Assembly: GCA_938092255.1 (NCBI GenBank)
Contig: CALKHF010000038.1
Coordinates: 1-43,577 of the forward strand
Reading direction: 5' to 3'
Length of the DNA: 43,577 bases
DNA from: an uncultured Flavobacteriales bacterium
GTDB lineage: Bacteria > Bacteroidota > Bacteroidia > Flavobacteriales_D > Crocinitomicaceae
Shown: in pieces, positions 20,536 through 28,868 of the stretch
How positions within the stretch are numbered: position 1 is the stretch's first letter
Layout of the letters: every line of letters begins with the position of its first letter
Program-made: the position numbers and the translations under genes
Notes under the pieces: model-generated
Told to the model about the DNA's origin: nothing
The model's input: only the letters and a program-made list of their open reading frames with translations
Databases searched by the model: none

Positions 20536-21483
20536 ATGCAAGGTTTAGTAATCAAATCAACTGGTAAATGGTATAAAGTTCTTTTAGAATCAAATACAAC
20601 TGTCGATGCGACAATCAAAGGGAAGCTTCGTTTAAAAGGGGTTAACACAACAAACCCCATTGCCGCTGGTGACGTTGTTGAGCTAATCATTAAAAATAGT
20701 GGGGACGAAAACCAATACGTAATTCAATCCGTCACTGATCGGAAAAACTACCTGGTTCGAAAATCCACCAACCTCAGCAAGCAAATGCAGATTATTGCTG
20801 CCAACATTGACAGGGTTTATTTGGTTGCTACCCTTAAATCTCCAGTGACTCAAATTGCCTTTATTGATCGATTTATAGTTGCTTCAGAATCGTTCAGAAT
20901 ACCAACTACCATCTTATTTAATAAAACCGATCTATACAATTCAAGCGAATTGAAACAGCTTGAAGAACTGATCAAAATATATTCCCATATAGGTTATCCT
21001 TGTCACAAAATAGTAGCGGAAGATGAAAAAACCATTGCTTTTATGAAGGAGGAGATTAAAAATAAAAAAGTGATGATCTCTGGAAATAGTGGTGTTGGAA
21101 AAACGACATTAGTGAATACACTCGATCCAAAATTAAATCTACGAGTGGGCGAAATCTCATCTGCACATGAACAAGGAAAACATACCACGACTTTTTCTGA
21201 AATGCACGCGTTGAGTAGTGGTGGGTTTATTATTGACACTCCGGGAATAAGGGCCTTTGGTCTTGTGGATCTGGAAAAAGAACACTACGCCCATTATTTT
21301 CCAGAAATGCGAGATTTATTAGGGAAGTGTAAATTTCACAATTGTTTGCACATAGAAGAGCCAAATTGTGCCATCAAGTCAGCTGTGCAAGATGGAAAAA
21401 TTTTTGAAACAAGGTATATTACCTATCTTCAGTTAATGAATGAGGATAAAACTGACCCCTACCGAAGAAATGAATTTAAATGA
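20536..21483 (+). CDS. rsgA: Ribosome small subunit-dependent GTPase A
   Basis: Circularly permuted GTPase: FNKTDLY (G4) before SGNSGVGKTTLVN (G1), IDTPGIRAFGL (G3), zinc-binding C...C.H...C region. Confidence 0.96.
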   Translation: MQGLVIKSTGKWYKVLLESNTTVDATIKGKLRLKGVNTTNPIAAGDVVELIIKNSGDENQYVIQSVTDRKNYLVRKSTNLSKQMQIIAANIDRVYLVATLKSPVTQIAFIDRFIVASESFRIPTTILFNKTDLYNSSELKQLEELIKIYSHIGYPCHKIVAEDEKTIAFMKEEIKNKKVMISGNSGVGKTTLVNTLDPKLNLRVGEISSAHEQGKHTTTFSEMHALSSGGFIIDTPGIRAFGLVDLEKEHYAHYFPEMRDLLGKCKFHNCLHIEEPNCAIKSAVQDGKIFETRYITYLQLMNEDKTDPYRRNEFK

Positions 21484-21932
21484 GAATAGTTGTACAGCGC
21501 GTAACTAGAGCTGCGATTCATATTGACCAGAGCCCGTACGCCCAAATTAAAAATGGTCTCGTCGTTTTTATTGGGATTGAACAAAGTGACGATGAATCAG
21601 ATGCCGATTATTTGGCTACAAAATGTTCCGCTCTAAGGGTTTTTGATGATGAGAACGGCAAAATGAATCTTTCTATCAATGATGCAAAGGGATCACTGCT
21701 TCTTATCAGTCAATTTACGCTTCATGCTATGACAAAGAAGGGAAATCGGCCAAGCTTTATTCGGGCAGCAAAACCTGAAAAAGCCAATACGCTTTATGAA
21801 TACTTTATTCAGAAGATTAAATCTTTAGTCAAGAGTGAAATTAAAACCGGAATATTTGGCGCAAATATGCAGGTGGAACTGATCAATAATGGACCTGTGA
21901 CAATACTTATCGATTCTAAAAACAAAGAATAA
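21480..21932 (+). CDS. dtd: D-aminoacyl-tRNA deacylase
   Basis: MRIVVQRVTRAAI...LLISQFTLHAMTKKGNRPSFIRAAKPEKA...TGIFGANMQVELINNGPVTI. Confidence 0.96.
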   Translation: MRIVVQRVTRAAIHIDQSPYAQIKNGLVVFIGIEQSDDESDADYLATKCSALRVFDDENGKMNLSINDAKGSLLLISQFTLHAMTKKGNRPSFIRAAKPEKANTLYEYFIQKIKSLVKSEIKTGIFGANMQVELINNGPVTILIDSKNKE

Positions 21933-21956
21933 AAAACCATTTTATTACATTTGAGT

Positions 21957-23333
21957 ATGAACCTACTCACTGAAAATCGTCTTGACAAACTCTTAAACAA
22001 ACAAAGGACTTTTTTTAAAAGCCATAAAACCAAAGATGTTTCTTTCCGAAAAAATAAACTAAAAAAACTTCTTAGTGTTGTTGAATCGCACGAAAATGAA
22101 ATTGCCGAAGCTTTAAAAAAAGACCTGAAGAAGTCTTTTCAAGAGGCTTATCTTACCGAAATAAGTTTGGTGAAATCCGAAATTAAATTTCACCTTAAAA
22201 ACCTTAAAAAATGGACAAGGGTTCAACGGGTATCTACACCTATTTATCTTTTACCTTCAAGAAGTAGAATTCAATATGAGCCTCTAGGAATCTCTCTTAT
22301 CATTGCCCCATGGAATTACCCTTTCCAACTTGTCTTTTGCCCTTTGGTTGGAGTTATCTCCTCAGGGTGTTGTGCCATATTAAAACCTTCTGTTGACGCC
22401 CCGAATACAGCTCTACTGATGGAGAAAATGATCTCTGAGATTTTTGAGGAAGATTATGTAAGTGTCGTTCAAGGAGATATCGCAGAAACAACATGGTTAT
22501 TACAAAACAAATTCGACCATATATTTTTTACAGGAAGCTCAAGGGTCGGGAAAATTGTCATGAAAGCGGCATCCGAATTTTTAACCCCGGTGGTTTTGGA
22601 ACTAGGTGGGAAATCCCCATGCATCGTCGATGAAAATGCAAACATTGAAATTGCGGCAAAGCGAATAGCATGGTCAAAAGCGATCAATGCTGGACAAACA
22701 TGTATTGCCCCTGATTACGTTTTAGTCCACCAAAGTGTTAAGGAAGAACTTATTTCAAAAATTGATGCGTATTGGACAAAAGCTTTTGGCGAAAATCCTG
22801 TAGAAAGTGAGTTTTATCCTAAAATCATAAATGATGAGGCCTTTGAACGATTAAGTAAATTGCTTTCTAAAGGAACCATTAAGTCGGGCGGAAAAACCGA
22901 TAAAGCCAATGGGTATATTCAACCAACTATTATTGTTGATGTGGGGCTGGAAGATGCCATCATGAACGATGAGATTTTTGGACCCATTTTACCAGTGATT
23001 GCCTTTGACGAACTTTCTAGTGCTCTTAAAATCATCGAACAATATGAAAAACCCTTGGCTCTTTATTATTATGGACCAAACAAAGTAGCGAAAGAGGTCA
23101 TGAATAAAACAAGTAGCGGTGGGGCATGTATTAATGATGGACTGCTTCATATTGTGAATAACAACCTCCCTTTTGGTGGTGTTGGAAATAGTGGAATTGG
23201 TTCCTATCGGGGTTACGATGGTTTCAAATGCTTTAGCAATTCAAAAGCCATATTGCAAACTCCCACCTGGATCGATCTGCCATTTAAATATCCACCATTC
23301 AAATGGTTTAATTTGCTAAAAAAAATTATTTGA
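21957..23333 (+). CDS. Aldehyde dehydrogenase family protein
   Basis: IAPWNYPFQLVFCPLVGVISSGCCAILKPS, FFTGSSRVGKIVMKAA, VLELGGKSPCIVDENA, AGQTCIAPDYVLV. Confidence 0.94.
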   Translation: MNLLTENRLDKLLNKQRTFFKSHKTKDVSFRKNKLKKLLSVVESHENEIAEALKKDLKKSFQEAYLTEISLVKSEIKFHLKNLKKWTRVQRVSTPIYLLPSRSRIQYEPLGISLIIAPWNYPFQLVFCPLVGVISSGCCAILKPSVDAPNTALLMEKMISEIFEEDYVSVVQGDIAETTWLLQNKFDHIFFTGSSRVGKIVMKAASEFLTPVVLELGGKSPCIVDENANIEIAAKRIAWSKAINAGQTCIAPDYVLVHQSVKEELISKIDAYWTKAFGENPVESEFYPKIINDEAFERLSKLLSKGTIKSGGKTDKANGYIQPTIIVDVGLEDAIMNDEIFGPILPVIAFDELSSALKIIEQYEKPLALYYYGPNKVAKEVMNKTSSGGACINDGLLHIVNNNLPFGGVGNSGIGSYRGYDGFKCFSNSKAILQTPTWIDLPFKYPPFKWFNLLKKII

Positions 23334-23338
23334 AAAAA

Positions 23339-23366
23339 AAAACCCCATGTTTCCATGGGGTTTTAA
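23339..23366. terminator. Bidirectional intrinsic terminator between convergent ALDH and csp genes
   Basis: AACCCCATG-TTTC-CATGGGGTT perfect stem flanked by an A-run (left) and T-rich tract (right). Confidence 0.85.
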
Positions 23367-23381
23367 CTGATTCAATTATAT

Positions 23382-23576
23382 CTATTGAACTTTAGTCACG
23401 TTTACGGCATTCAAGCCTCTTTGTCCTTGTTCCACGTCATATTCGACTTGATCATCTTCTCTGATGTTGTCTACTAAACCTGTTTTGTGAACAAAAACGT
23501 CTTCATTTGATTCTTCATCTTTAATAAATCCGAATCCTTTTTCATTGTTGAAGAATTTTACTACTCCTTTTTTCAT
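23382..23576 (-). CDS. Cold-shock domain protein
   Basis: MKKGVVKFFNNEKGFGFIKDEESNEDVFVHKTGL...GLNAVNVTKV: RNP1 KGFGFI and RNP2 VFVH motifs. Confidence 0.96.
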   Translation of the reverse strand: MKKGVVKFFNNEKGFGFIKDEESNEDVFVHKTGLVDNIREDDQVEYDVEQGQRGLNAVNVTKVQ

Positions 23577-23596
23577 TGTACTTGTATTAGTTGTTA

Positions 23597-23806
23597 TTAA
23601 TCTTTATTCTGGTTTCTATGTTTCGCTTTCTGACGCTCTTCATCTTGTGATAGGGTATTATTGACTGGAGCACTGTCCCAATCAATTTCACTACCACCCG
23701 CGGAAGACTGTCTTCTCATCTCTTTTTTTTCGAGTTTTTCTTTTTTCTTGAGATTGCGATTTTTTTCGCGTTGCTTTTTATTAAATGTTTCTTGAGACCT
23801 TCCCAT
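23597..23806 (-). CDS. Small basic Lys/Arg-rich protein (MGRSQETFNKKQREK...), cold-shock-associated
   Basis: 69-aa ORF with highly charged N-terminus, resembling the N-terminal segment of longer Bacteroidetes cold-shock proteins; lies immediately upstream of the csp gene. Confidence 0.75.
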   Translation of the reverse strand: MGRSQETFNKKQREKNRNLKKKEKLEKKEMRRQSSAGGSEIDWDSAPVNNTLSQDEERQKAKHRNQNKD

Positions 23807-23808
23807 AA

Positions 23809-23910
23809 TTATAAACTTGCTATTTTTTTGGCTGCACTACATTCCTCTTTGACCAAATCTAGATCGATTATTGAGCGTTTCAAGTTGTAAAAAGAAAAAT
23901 GTTTCTGCAT
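23809..23910 (-). CDS. Candidate leader/uORF, 33 aa (MQKHFSFYNLKRSIIDLDLVKEECSAAKKIASL)
   Basis: ATG at 23910, stop TAA at 23809-23811, two nt before the ATG of the 69-aa gene. Below the ORF-track length cutoff. Confidence 0.35.
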   Translation of the reverse strand: MQKHFSFYNLKRSIIDLDLVKEECSAAKKIASL

Positions 23911-24001
23911 CAAATTGTTAATTAGCGACACAAAAAAGAATTAAGCTTAAAAGTACCGGTTAAAACATGTTCAAACTTTAAAAGTCTGCCACAACACGCG
24001 A

Positions 24002-24009
24002 CAAAGGTA
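24002..24009 (-). promoter_or_regulatory. Candidate -7 element TACCTTTG for the cold-shock operon
   Basis: Exact match to the Bacteroidetes TAnnTTTG consensus on the minus strand; no well-spaced -33 TTG found. Confidence 0.35.
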
Positions 24010-24167
24010 ATTTATTTTTTCTGTATTTGTAAGAAAGAATCAAATTGCATTATATTTACACAATAAAAATAGATCCTATCTATATCATTAACAGCCATTT
24101 ATATAAATTATTAAAAACCATTATAACTCCACCAATTTGTCAAGTAATACTAAGTTTTAATCGAAAT

Positions 24168-25199
24168 ATGATGAAATACAAATTATTTTTAATCCTGATT
24201 TTTTTGATTCATCAAGTCACTGTAACAGCTCAGCATACTCACGAGACAAAACCAAGCACAGCTCGTTCGGATTGGGGAGAATTTGAAAAAGGAGAGCTTA
24301 TAAAAACGGAAGTCATTGACTATAAAACCACACTCATTGGGGAAAAAATTCTCAAAAAAGGGGAATTGCGTAAAGGGTATGAATATGTCGATAAGATAGA
24401 AGTTCAAAGAATGGTTTATGAGAGTGATGACCTAATGGTAACTGGTTTTGTCGTCAAACCAAAAGCAAAGGGAGATTATCCGTGTATCATTTATAATCGA
24501 GGGGGGAATAGAGATAGAGGAAGTTTGCTTGTTGGCACAGCAGTGGTTTACATGGGGAAAATTGCAGCCTCTGGTTTTATTGTGATTGCATCAAACTATA
24601 GAGGAAATTCTAATAGCGAAGGGAAAGAAGAGTTTGGAGGGAAAGATGTAAATGATGTTTTGAATTTGATTCCCGCACTTTCTCAGGTTGAAGGAGCCGA
24701 CACATCAAGAATTGGATTATTCGGAATAAGTCGAGGGGGAATGATGGCCTACATGGCCTCCAGAAATAATCCGCAAATTAAAGCGGTTGTAGTTGTTGGA
24801 GGAATGTCAAATCTTTTCACTATGAAGAGGAATAGACCAGATATGGAATCTCATGTATATAACGCACTCATTCCAAACTACGAAAAAGAAACACAAAAAC
24901 AACTTGAAAATCGTTCAGTTGTTTTTTGGGCAGATGAGTTACCAAAAACCACGAAATTCCTTTTCATGCATGGAACTAAAGATCAAGCCGTATCCATAGA
25001 GGAGCCCCGTGAGCTTCATGAAAAATTCATTGAACAAAGAATAAATCATGTGTTTATTGAATACAAGAAAGATAATCATGGAATCAGAAAAAATTCGGAG
25101 CATGCATCCAAGCAAATAAACAATTGGTTTTTAAAATATCTCAAGAACAATTCCATATTTAAAGAAACCAAAAGCCGTTATATAGTACCAAAAAAGTAA
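24168..25199 (+). CDS. Secreted alpha/beta hydrolase (prolyl oligopeptidase / dienelactone hydrolase-like)
   Basis: Signal peptide from ATG 24168 (MMKYKLFLILIFLIHQVTVTAQ); nucleophile elbow GISRGG; HGTKDQAVSIEEP; catalytic-type His in DNHGI. Confidence 0.85.
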   Translation: MMKYKLFLILIFLIHQVTVTAQHTHETKPSTARSDWGEFEKGELIKTEVIDYKTTLIGEKILKKGELRKGYEYVDKIEVQRMVYESDDLMVTGFVVKPKAKGDYPCIIYNRGGNRDRGSLLVGTAVVYMGKIAASGFIVIASNYRGNSNSEGKEEFGGKDVNDVLNLIPALSQVEGADTSRIGLFGISRGGMMAYMASRNNPQIKAVVVVGGMSNLFTMKRNRPDMESHVYNALIPNYEKETQKQLENRSVVFWADELPKTTKFLFMHGTKDQAVSIEEPRELHEKFIEQRINHVFIEYKKDNHGIRKNSEHASKQINNWFLKYLKNNSIFKETKSRYIVPKK

Positions 25200-25251
25200 C
25201 TATATTTAAAACATTACGTATAGAATTTTTATAAACTTAAATTAAGAAAAA

Positions 25252-25878
25252 ATGAAAAAATTATTACTTATTGCGGTTTTCGGATTTATTATGAGTTCGA
25301 ACCTTTTTGCTCAATCGCCAGTGATGCAAGGTAGCATTATGATTGATGCGGGTATTGGATGGCCTACCGGAAACATCGTATGGCAAAATGGAGACGGAGA
25401 TAATTATAAAGTAAACGGAGGTCCTTTTGCCTATGGTGGTCGATTTGAATATATGATTGCTGATGATTTTGGAATTGGAATAGACGGAAATTTTGTGAAG
25501 ACCGGATTTAATTATGATGATATAGATACGATATCTATTTACGATCCTGTTACCATGACTTATTCAGATTCAACCTATTCAGCTAATTATGACTTGACTA
25601 CAAAAAGAACCAGAATCATGGTTAGATTGAACAAACATATTGTTCAAAATGATCAGATGGATGCATATATCGGTGCGGGTGTTGGTTATAGAATGATCAA
25701 CAGGGTTGCCTCTACAGATGGGGTACCAGATTCTGAACAAGAGGAAGCTCTATTTCCTGTAGCGTTTAGATTGGCATTTGGCGCTCGTTTTTTCTTTACA
25801 GAAAATTTAGGTGCCCATATTGAATTAGGTGCTTGGGGTGGTGCCCCAATACAATTTGGATTGGCATTGAAATTCTAA
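25252..25878 (+). CDS. Outer membrane beta-barrel protein
   Basis: Signal peptide (SSNLFAQ|S), glycine-rich amphipathic strands, C-terminus PIQFGLALKF. Confidence 0.8.
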   Translation: MKKLLLIAVFGFIMSSNLFAQSPVMQGSIMIDAGIGWPTGNIVWQNGDGDNYKVNGGPFAYGGRFEYMIADDFGIGIDGNFVKTGFNYDDIDTISIYDPVTMTYSDSTYSANYDLTTKRTRIMVRLNKHIVQNDQMDAYIGAGVGYRMINRVASTDGVPDSEQEEALFPVAFRLAFGARFFFTENLGAHIELGAWGGAPIQFGLALKF

Positions 25879-25901
25879 TTGCCAATTCATTCATAGTATT
25901 A

Positions 25902-25927
25902 AAGCCGAGCAAGTCTCGGCTTTTTTT
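25902..25927 (+). terminator. Intrinsic terminator
   Basis: AAGCCGAG-CAAGT-CTCGGCTTTTTTT hairpin plus U-tract. Confidence 0.88.
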
Positions 25928-25961
25928 ATGGTATGTTTTTTGATACTTGGTTAAACAGAAA

Positions 25962-26225
25962 ATGCTTTTACCTCGACTTATAATTATTTTTTTACTCGCA
26001 GGAGTGTTGTTGAAATCAACTTCCTCACTTTGTTTTCAGCAGTATACTGAAGTCGACACGATTGGGTTTTTAGAATATGAAACAGATGATATCAACGATG
26101 AAAACATCTACTTGTTCTCTGTCAACATTGGCGACATTATAGTTGATAATACGATCATTAACTTCTCTGAGCAAACAATTGATAGACCGTCAAATATAGA
26201 AATTCCTCCTCCCAAATTTGGATAA
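25962..26225 (+). CDS. Hypothetical small secreted/membrane-anchored protein
   Basis: N-terminal hydrophobic segment MLLPRLIIIFLLAGVLLKSTSS; about 50 nt upstream of the SPFH gene. ATG at 25962 chosen over the TTG at 25947. Confidence 0.5.
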   Translation: MLLPRLIIIFLLAGVLLKSTSSLCFQQYTEVDTIGFLEYETDDINDENIYLFSVNIGDIIVDNTIINFSEQTIDRPSNIEIPPPKFG

Positions 26226-26274
26226 ACCAAGTACAAAACATCTATAAATAACAAACCGATTAAATCAATAAATA

Positions 26275-27054
26275 ATGAAAAAACATATAATAATACTAAG
26301 CTGTATTTCAGCAATTTTATGCTCTTGCGCTGTAATTCGTCCAGGAGATGTAGGAATAAAACAAAAATTCGGAAAACTAAAGGGCAAAACCAAAACTCAA
26401 GGCTTATTATTTTACAACCCTTTTACAAGTAGCGTTGTTCGGGTTCCGATAAGAACAATTAACAAAGAAATCAAACTCAATCTACCTTCAAAAGAAGGGC
26501 TAAATGTTCAGGCAGAAATTTCTATTCTTTATCACATTGAAGAAAATAAGGTTTCTGAAATCATTTCGACTGTCGGCAAGGGTTATGAACAAACATTAAT
26601 CTTAAGTACATTTCGTTCAGCTTCTGCCGACGTTTGCGCCCGATTTTACGCAAAAGACATGCACTCGGGTAAAAGAGGTGAAATCGAGGTAGATATAAAA
26701 AATCAGATGTCCAAATTATTGGATGATAGAGGCTTTATTATTGAGGCCGTACTTATGAAAAGCATCACACTTCCAAAAGGCTTGTACTCTGCTATTGAGT
26801 CGAAGCTGCAGGCTGAACAGGAAGCGCAGCAAATGAAATTTATCCTCCAAAGAGAAGAGAAAGAAGCGGAACGTAAAAGAATCGAAGCTGCCGGAATTAG
26901 AGATGCCCAATTGATTATAAAAGAAGGTATTACTGAAGGCAACATTCAATGGAAAAGCCTAGAGGTTCTTAAAGAGATATCAATGTCTCCAAATGCCAAG
27001 TTAATCCTTACTGATGGAAAAACTCCTGTTCTGATAAACGGTGACAACGATTAA
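26275..27054 (+). CDS. SPFH/prohibitin-family lipoprotein
   Basis: Lipobox ILCSC; GIKQKFGKLKGKT..., EGLNVQAEISILYHI, KLQAEQEAQQMKFILQREEKEAERKRIEAAGIRDAQ (prohibitin-type coiled coil). Confidence 0.9.
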   Translation: MKKHIIILSCISAILCSCAVIRPGDVGIKQKFGKLKGKTKTQGLLFYNPFTSSVVRVPIRTINKEIKLNLPSKEGLNVQAEISILYHIEENKVSEIISTVGKGYEQTLILSTFRSASADVCARFYAKDMHSGKRGEIEVDIKNQMSKLLDDRGFIIEAVLMKSITLPKGLYSAIESKLQAEQEAQQMKFILQREEKEAERKRIEAAGIRDAQLIIKEGITEGNIQWKSLEVLKEISMSPNAKLILTDGKTPVLINGDND

Positions 27055-27107
27055 TAACTAAATTTATAGATGCCTGAACATTCAGGCGTCTATTTTATAA
27101 TTTCATT

Positions 27108-27422
27108 ATGATACTATCAACCATTGAAACCGTTCCTAAAAGAGAGGTAATAGAAATTCTAGGTATTGCAAGGGGAAGTACCGTTAGAGCAAGAAATGTT
27201 GGACGAGACATCTTTGCGGGAGTTAAAAATATTGTAGGTGGTGAAATTAGCGAATACACCAAACTTCAAGCTCAATCTAGAGAACAAGCGATGCAACGTA
27301 TGATTGACGATGCAAAGTCTTTAAATGCTGATGCTGTTGTAAACGTTAGATTCACAACAACTATGGTTATGCAAGGAGCCGCTGAAATTTTGGCTTATGG
27401 AACAGCCGTTAAATTGGGATAA
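27108..27422 (+). CDS. YbjQ/UPF0145 family protein
   Basis: EILGIARGSTVRARNVGRDIFAGVKNIVGGEISEYTKLQAQSREQAMQRMIDDAKSLNADAVVNVRF. Confidence 0.94.
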   Translation: MILSTIETVPKREVIEILGIARGSTVRARNVGRDIFAGVKNIVGGEISEYTKLQAQSREQAMQRMIDDAKSLNADAVVNVRFTTTMVMQGAAEILAYGTAVKLG

Positions 27423-27424
27423 GT

Positions 27425-27547
27425 ATGGAATTTGTAATAATTGGATATGGACTTTTTTTCACTGTTCTAATTTTTCTACTGATTTACTTTATTGTTCAGC
27501 GGATCAAAAACAAAAAACTAGAAAATTTTGAAGAAAGAGACAATTAG
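27425..27547 (+). CDS. 40-aa single-pass membrane microprotein
   Basis: ATG at 27425 two nt after the YbjQ stop: MEFVIIGYGLFFTVLIFLLIYFIVQRIKNKKLENFEERDN; clear TM helix followed by a charged tail. Confidence 0.55.
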   Translation: MEFVIIGYGLFFTVLIFLLIYFIVQRIKNKKLENFEERDN

Positions 27548-28117
27548 CTAAGGGTGTTTATACCTTCGATAAGACTTTAATTCTATTATTCCTTTGGACG
27601 TATAAAACTTGGTTGGAAATGTCTCACGGTATCCCTTTTTATCGTATCGATATACCATAAAATGCAAATGAGACATCGATGAATATCCTGTGCTCCCAGC
27701 CTTTGCTATAGGGTCTCCCGTTTTCACTATGTCATCGTTTTTAACCAAAGATCCATTTAACATTAAATGCCAGTAAGCCCCATAAGTTCCATCCCCGTGA
27801 CTAATAATGACATGGTTCCCTTTGGATAAATATTTTTTGTGCGGCCCTCCTTCATTATGATGTTGAACTACCTTGATTACCTTTCCTCCTCTTGCCGCAT
27901 ATATTTTACGGCCTTTTCTTAGCCTAAAATCCAGTGCGAACTTGTTTTTGTGCGAAAAGGTTCCATTATAACCCTGCATGAGCATCACTTTCTTTCCTTT
28001 TTCAAATGGAAGCTGATAAACATGTTCTTTACTATCAAAAGTCATTTCGTTGCGTTGATTATAACAAATAAATGGCGCGAAAAAAAAGAAAAAGAAAAAT
28101 AATTTCCTAGAATTCAT
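27548..28117 (-). CDS. M23-family (LytM-like) metallopeptidase
   Basis: HKNKFALDFRLRKGRKIYAARGGKVIKV...SHGDGTYGAYWHLMLNG...GDPIAKAGSTGYSSMSHLHFMVY. Confidence 0.88.
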   Translation of the reverse strand: MNSRKLFFFFFFFAPFICYNQRNEMTFDSKEHVYQLPFEKGKKVMLMQGYNGTFSHKNKFALDFRLRKGRKIYAARGGKVIKVVQHHNEGGPHKKYLSKGNHVIISHGDGTYGAYWHLMLNGSLVKNDDIVKTGDPIAKAGSTGYSSMSHLHFMVYRYDKKGYRETFPTKFYTSKGIIELKSYRRYKHP

Positions 28118-28123
28118 ATAAAA

Positions 28124-28861
28124 TTAATCTGTCAAATATAGCTTTAATACATCAATTACCTCGCCATGATTTTCAATGTAGCTCATGTGACCAGCATTTG
28201 ATATCTCATGAAAATGAGCTGGTTTAATGATTTCAAGATCATACATTGCCTTATCAATATAAGAATCAAGCTCTCCATGAATAACGATGAAATCATCAGA
28301 ATTTAATTGCTTGCTTCTATCTAGTCTATCTTTCATTGCAAGTGCAGCATAAGATATGGCTTCTGGAGAGATCAGTTTCGCTTCTAAAATCAGCTCTTGG
28401 ATTTCGGCTTTATATTCTAATTGATCAGAAAATAAGTTGGGAATTGCTTCTTGAATAAAATAATTCTTGGCTTTAAATGCAATTTTCGACACCCGCTCTC
28501 TATCCTTTTTCTTGGTAGGTGAATCGGACCAATAATTAGAATTTAACATGATAACCTTATTACAAGAAGGCATTTTTTCCTTCAACAAAAGGGCAACATA
28601 ACCTCCCATACTGTGTCCAACCACATTAAAATCATCGACCTTTTCTTTGTGTAGAATGGAGACAATTTCTTCTGCCATAAAATCAATACTTGGCTTGTTT
28701 GAATCATTTAATACTGACTTACCATGTCCAGGAAGGTCAATAATCAGTTTTCTGCAATTGATCTCACTTAAAGGCAAATAATCCCACATATTCATTGACT
28801 CCAAAAATCCATGAATAAAAACACAAAGAGGTCCTGAACCTGAAATTTTATAGTTTAACAA
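28124..28861 (-). CDS. Alpha/beta fold hydrolase
   Basis: FIHGFLESMNMWDYL, nucleophile elbow VVGHSMGGYVAL, catalytic-type His in SNAGHMSYIENH. Confidence 0.92.
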   Translation of the reverse strand: MLNYKISGSGPLCVFIHGFLESMNMWDYLPLSEINCRKLIIDLPGHGKSVLNDSNKPSIDFMAEEIVSILHKEKVDDFNVVGHSMGGYVALLLKEKMPSCNKVIMLNSNYWSDSPTKKKDRERVSKIAFKAKNYFIQEAIPNLFSDQLEYKAEIQELILEAKLISPEAISYAALAMKDRLDRSKQLNSDDFIVIHGELDSYIDKAMYDLEIIKPAHFHEISNAGHMSYIENHGEVIDVLKLYLTD

Positions 28862-28868
28862 AAACCTA

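Noticed and set aside
26703-26949. Two minus-strand Ser/Phe-rich ORFs opposite the SPFH gene
   Set aside because: Antisense of the prohibitin coiled-coil coding region; no independent evidence.
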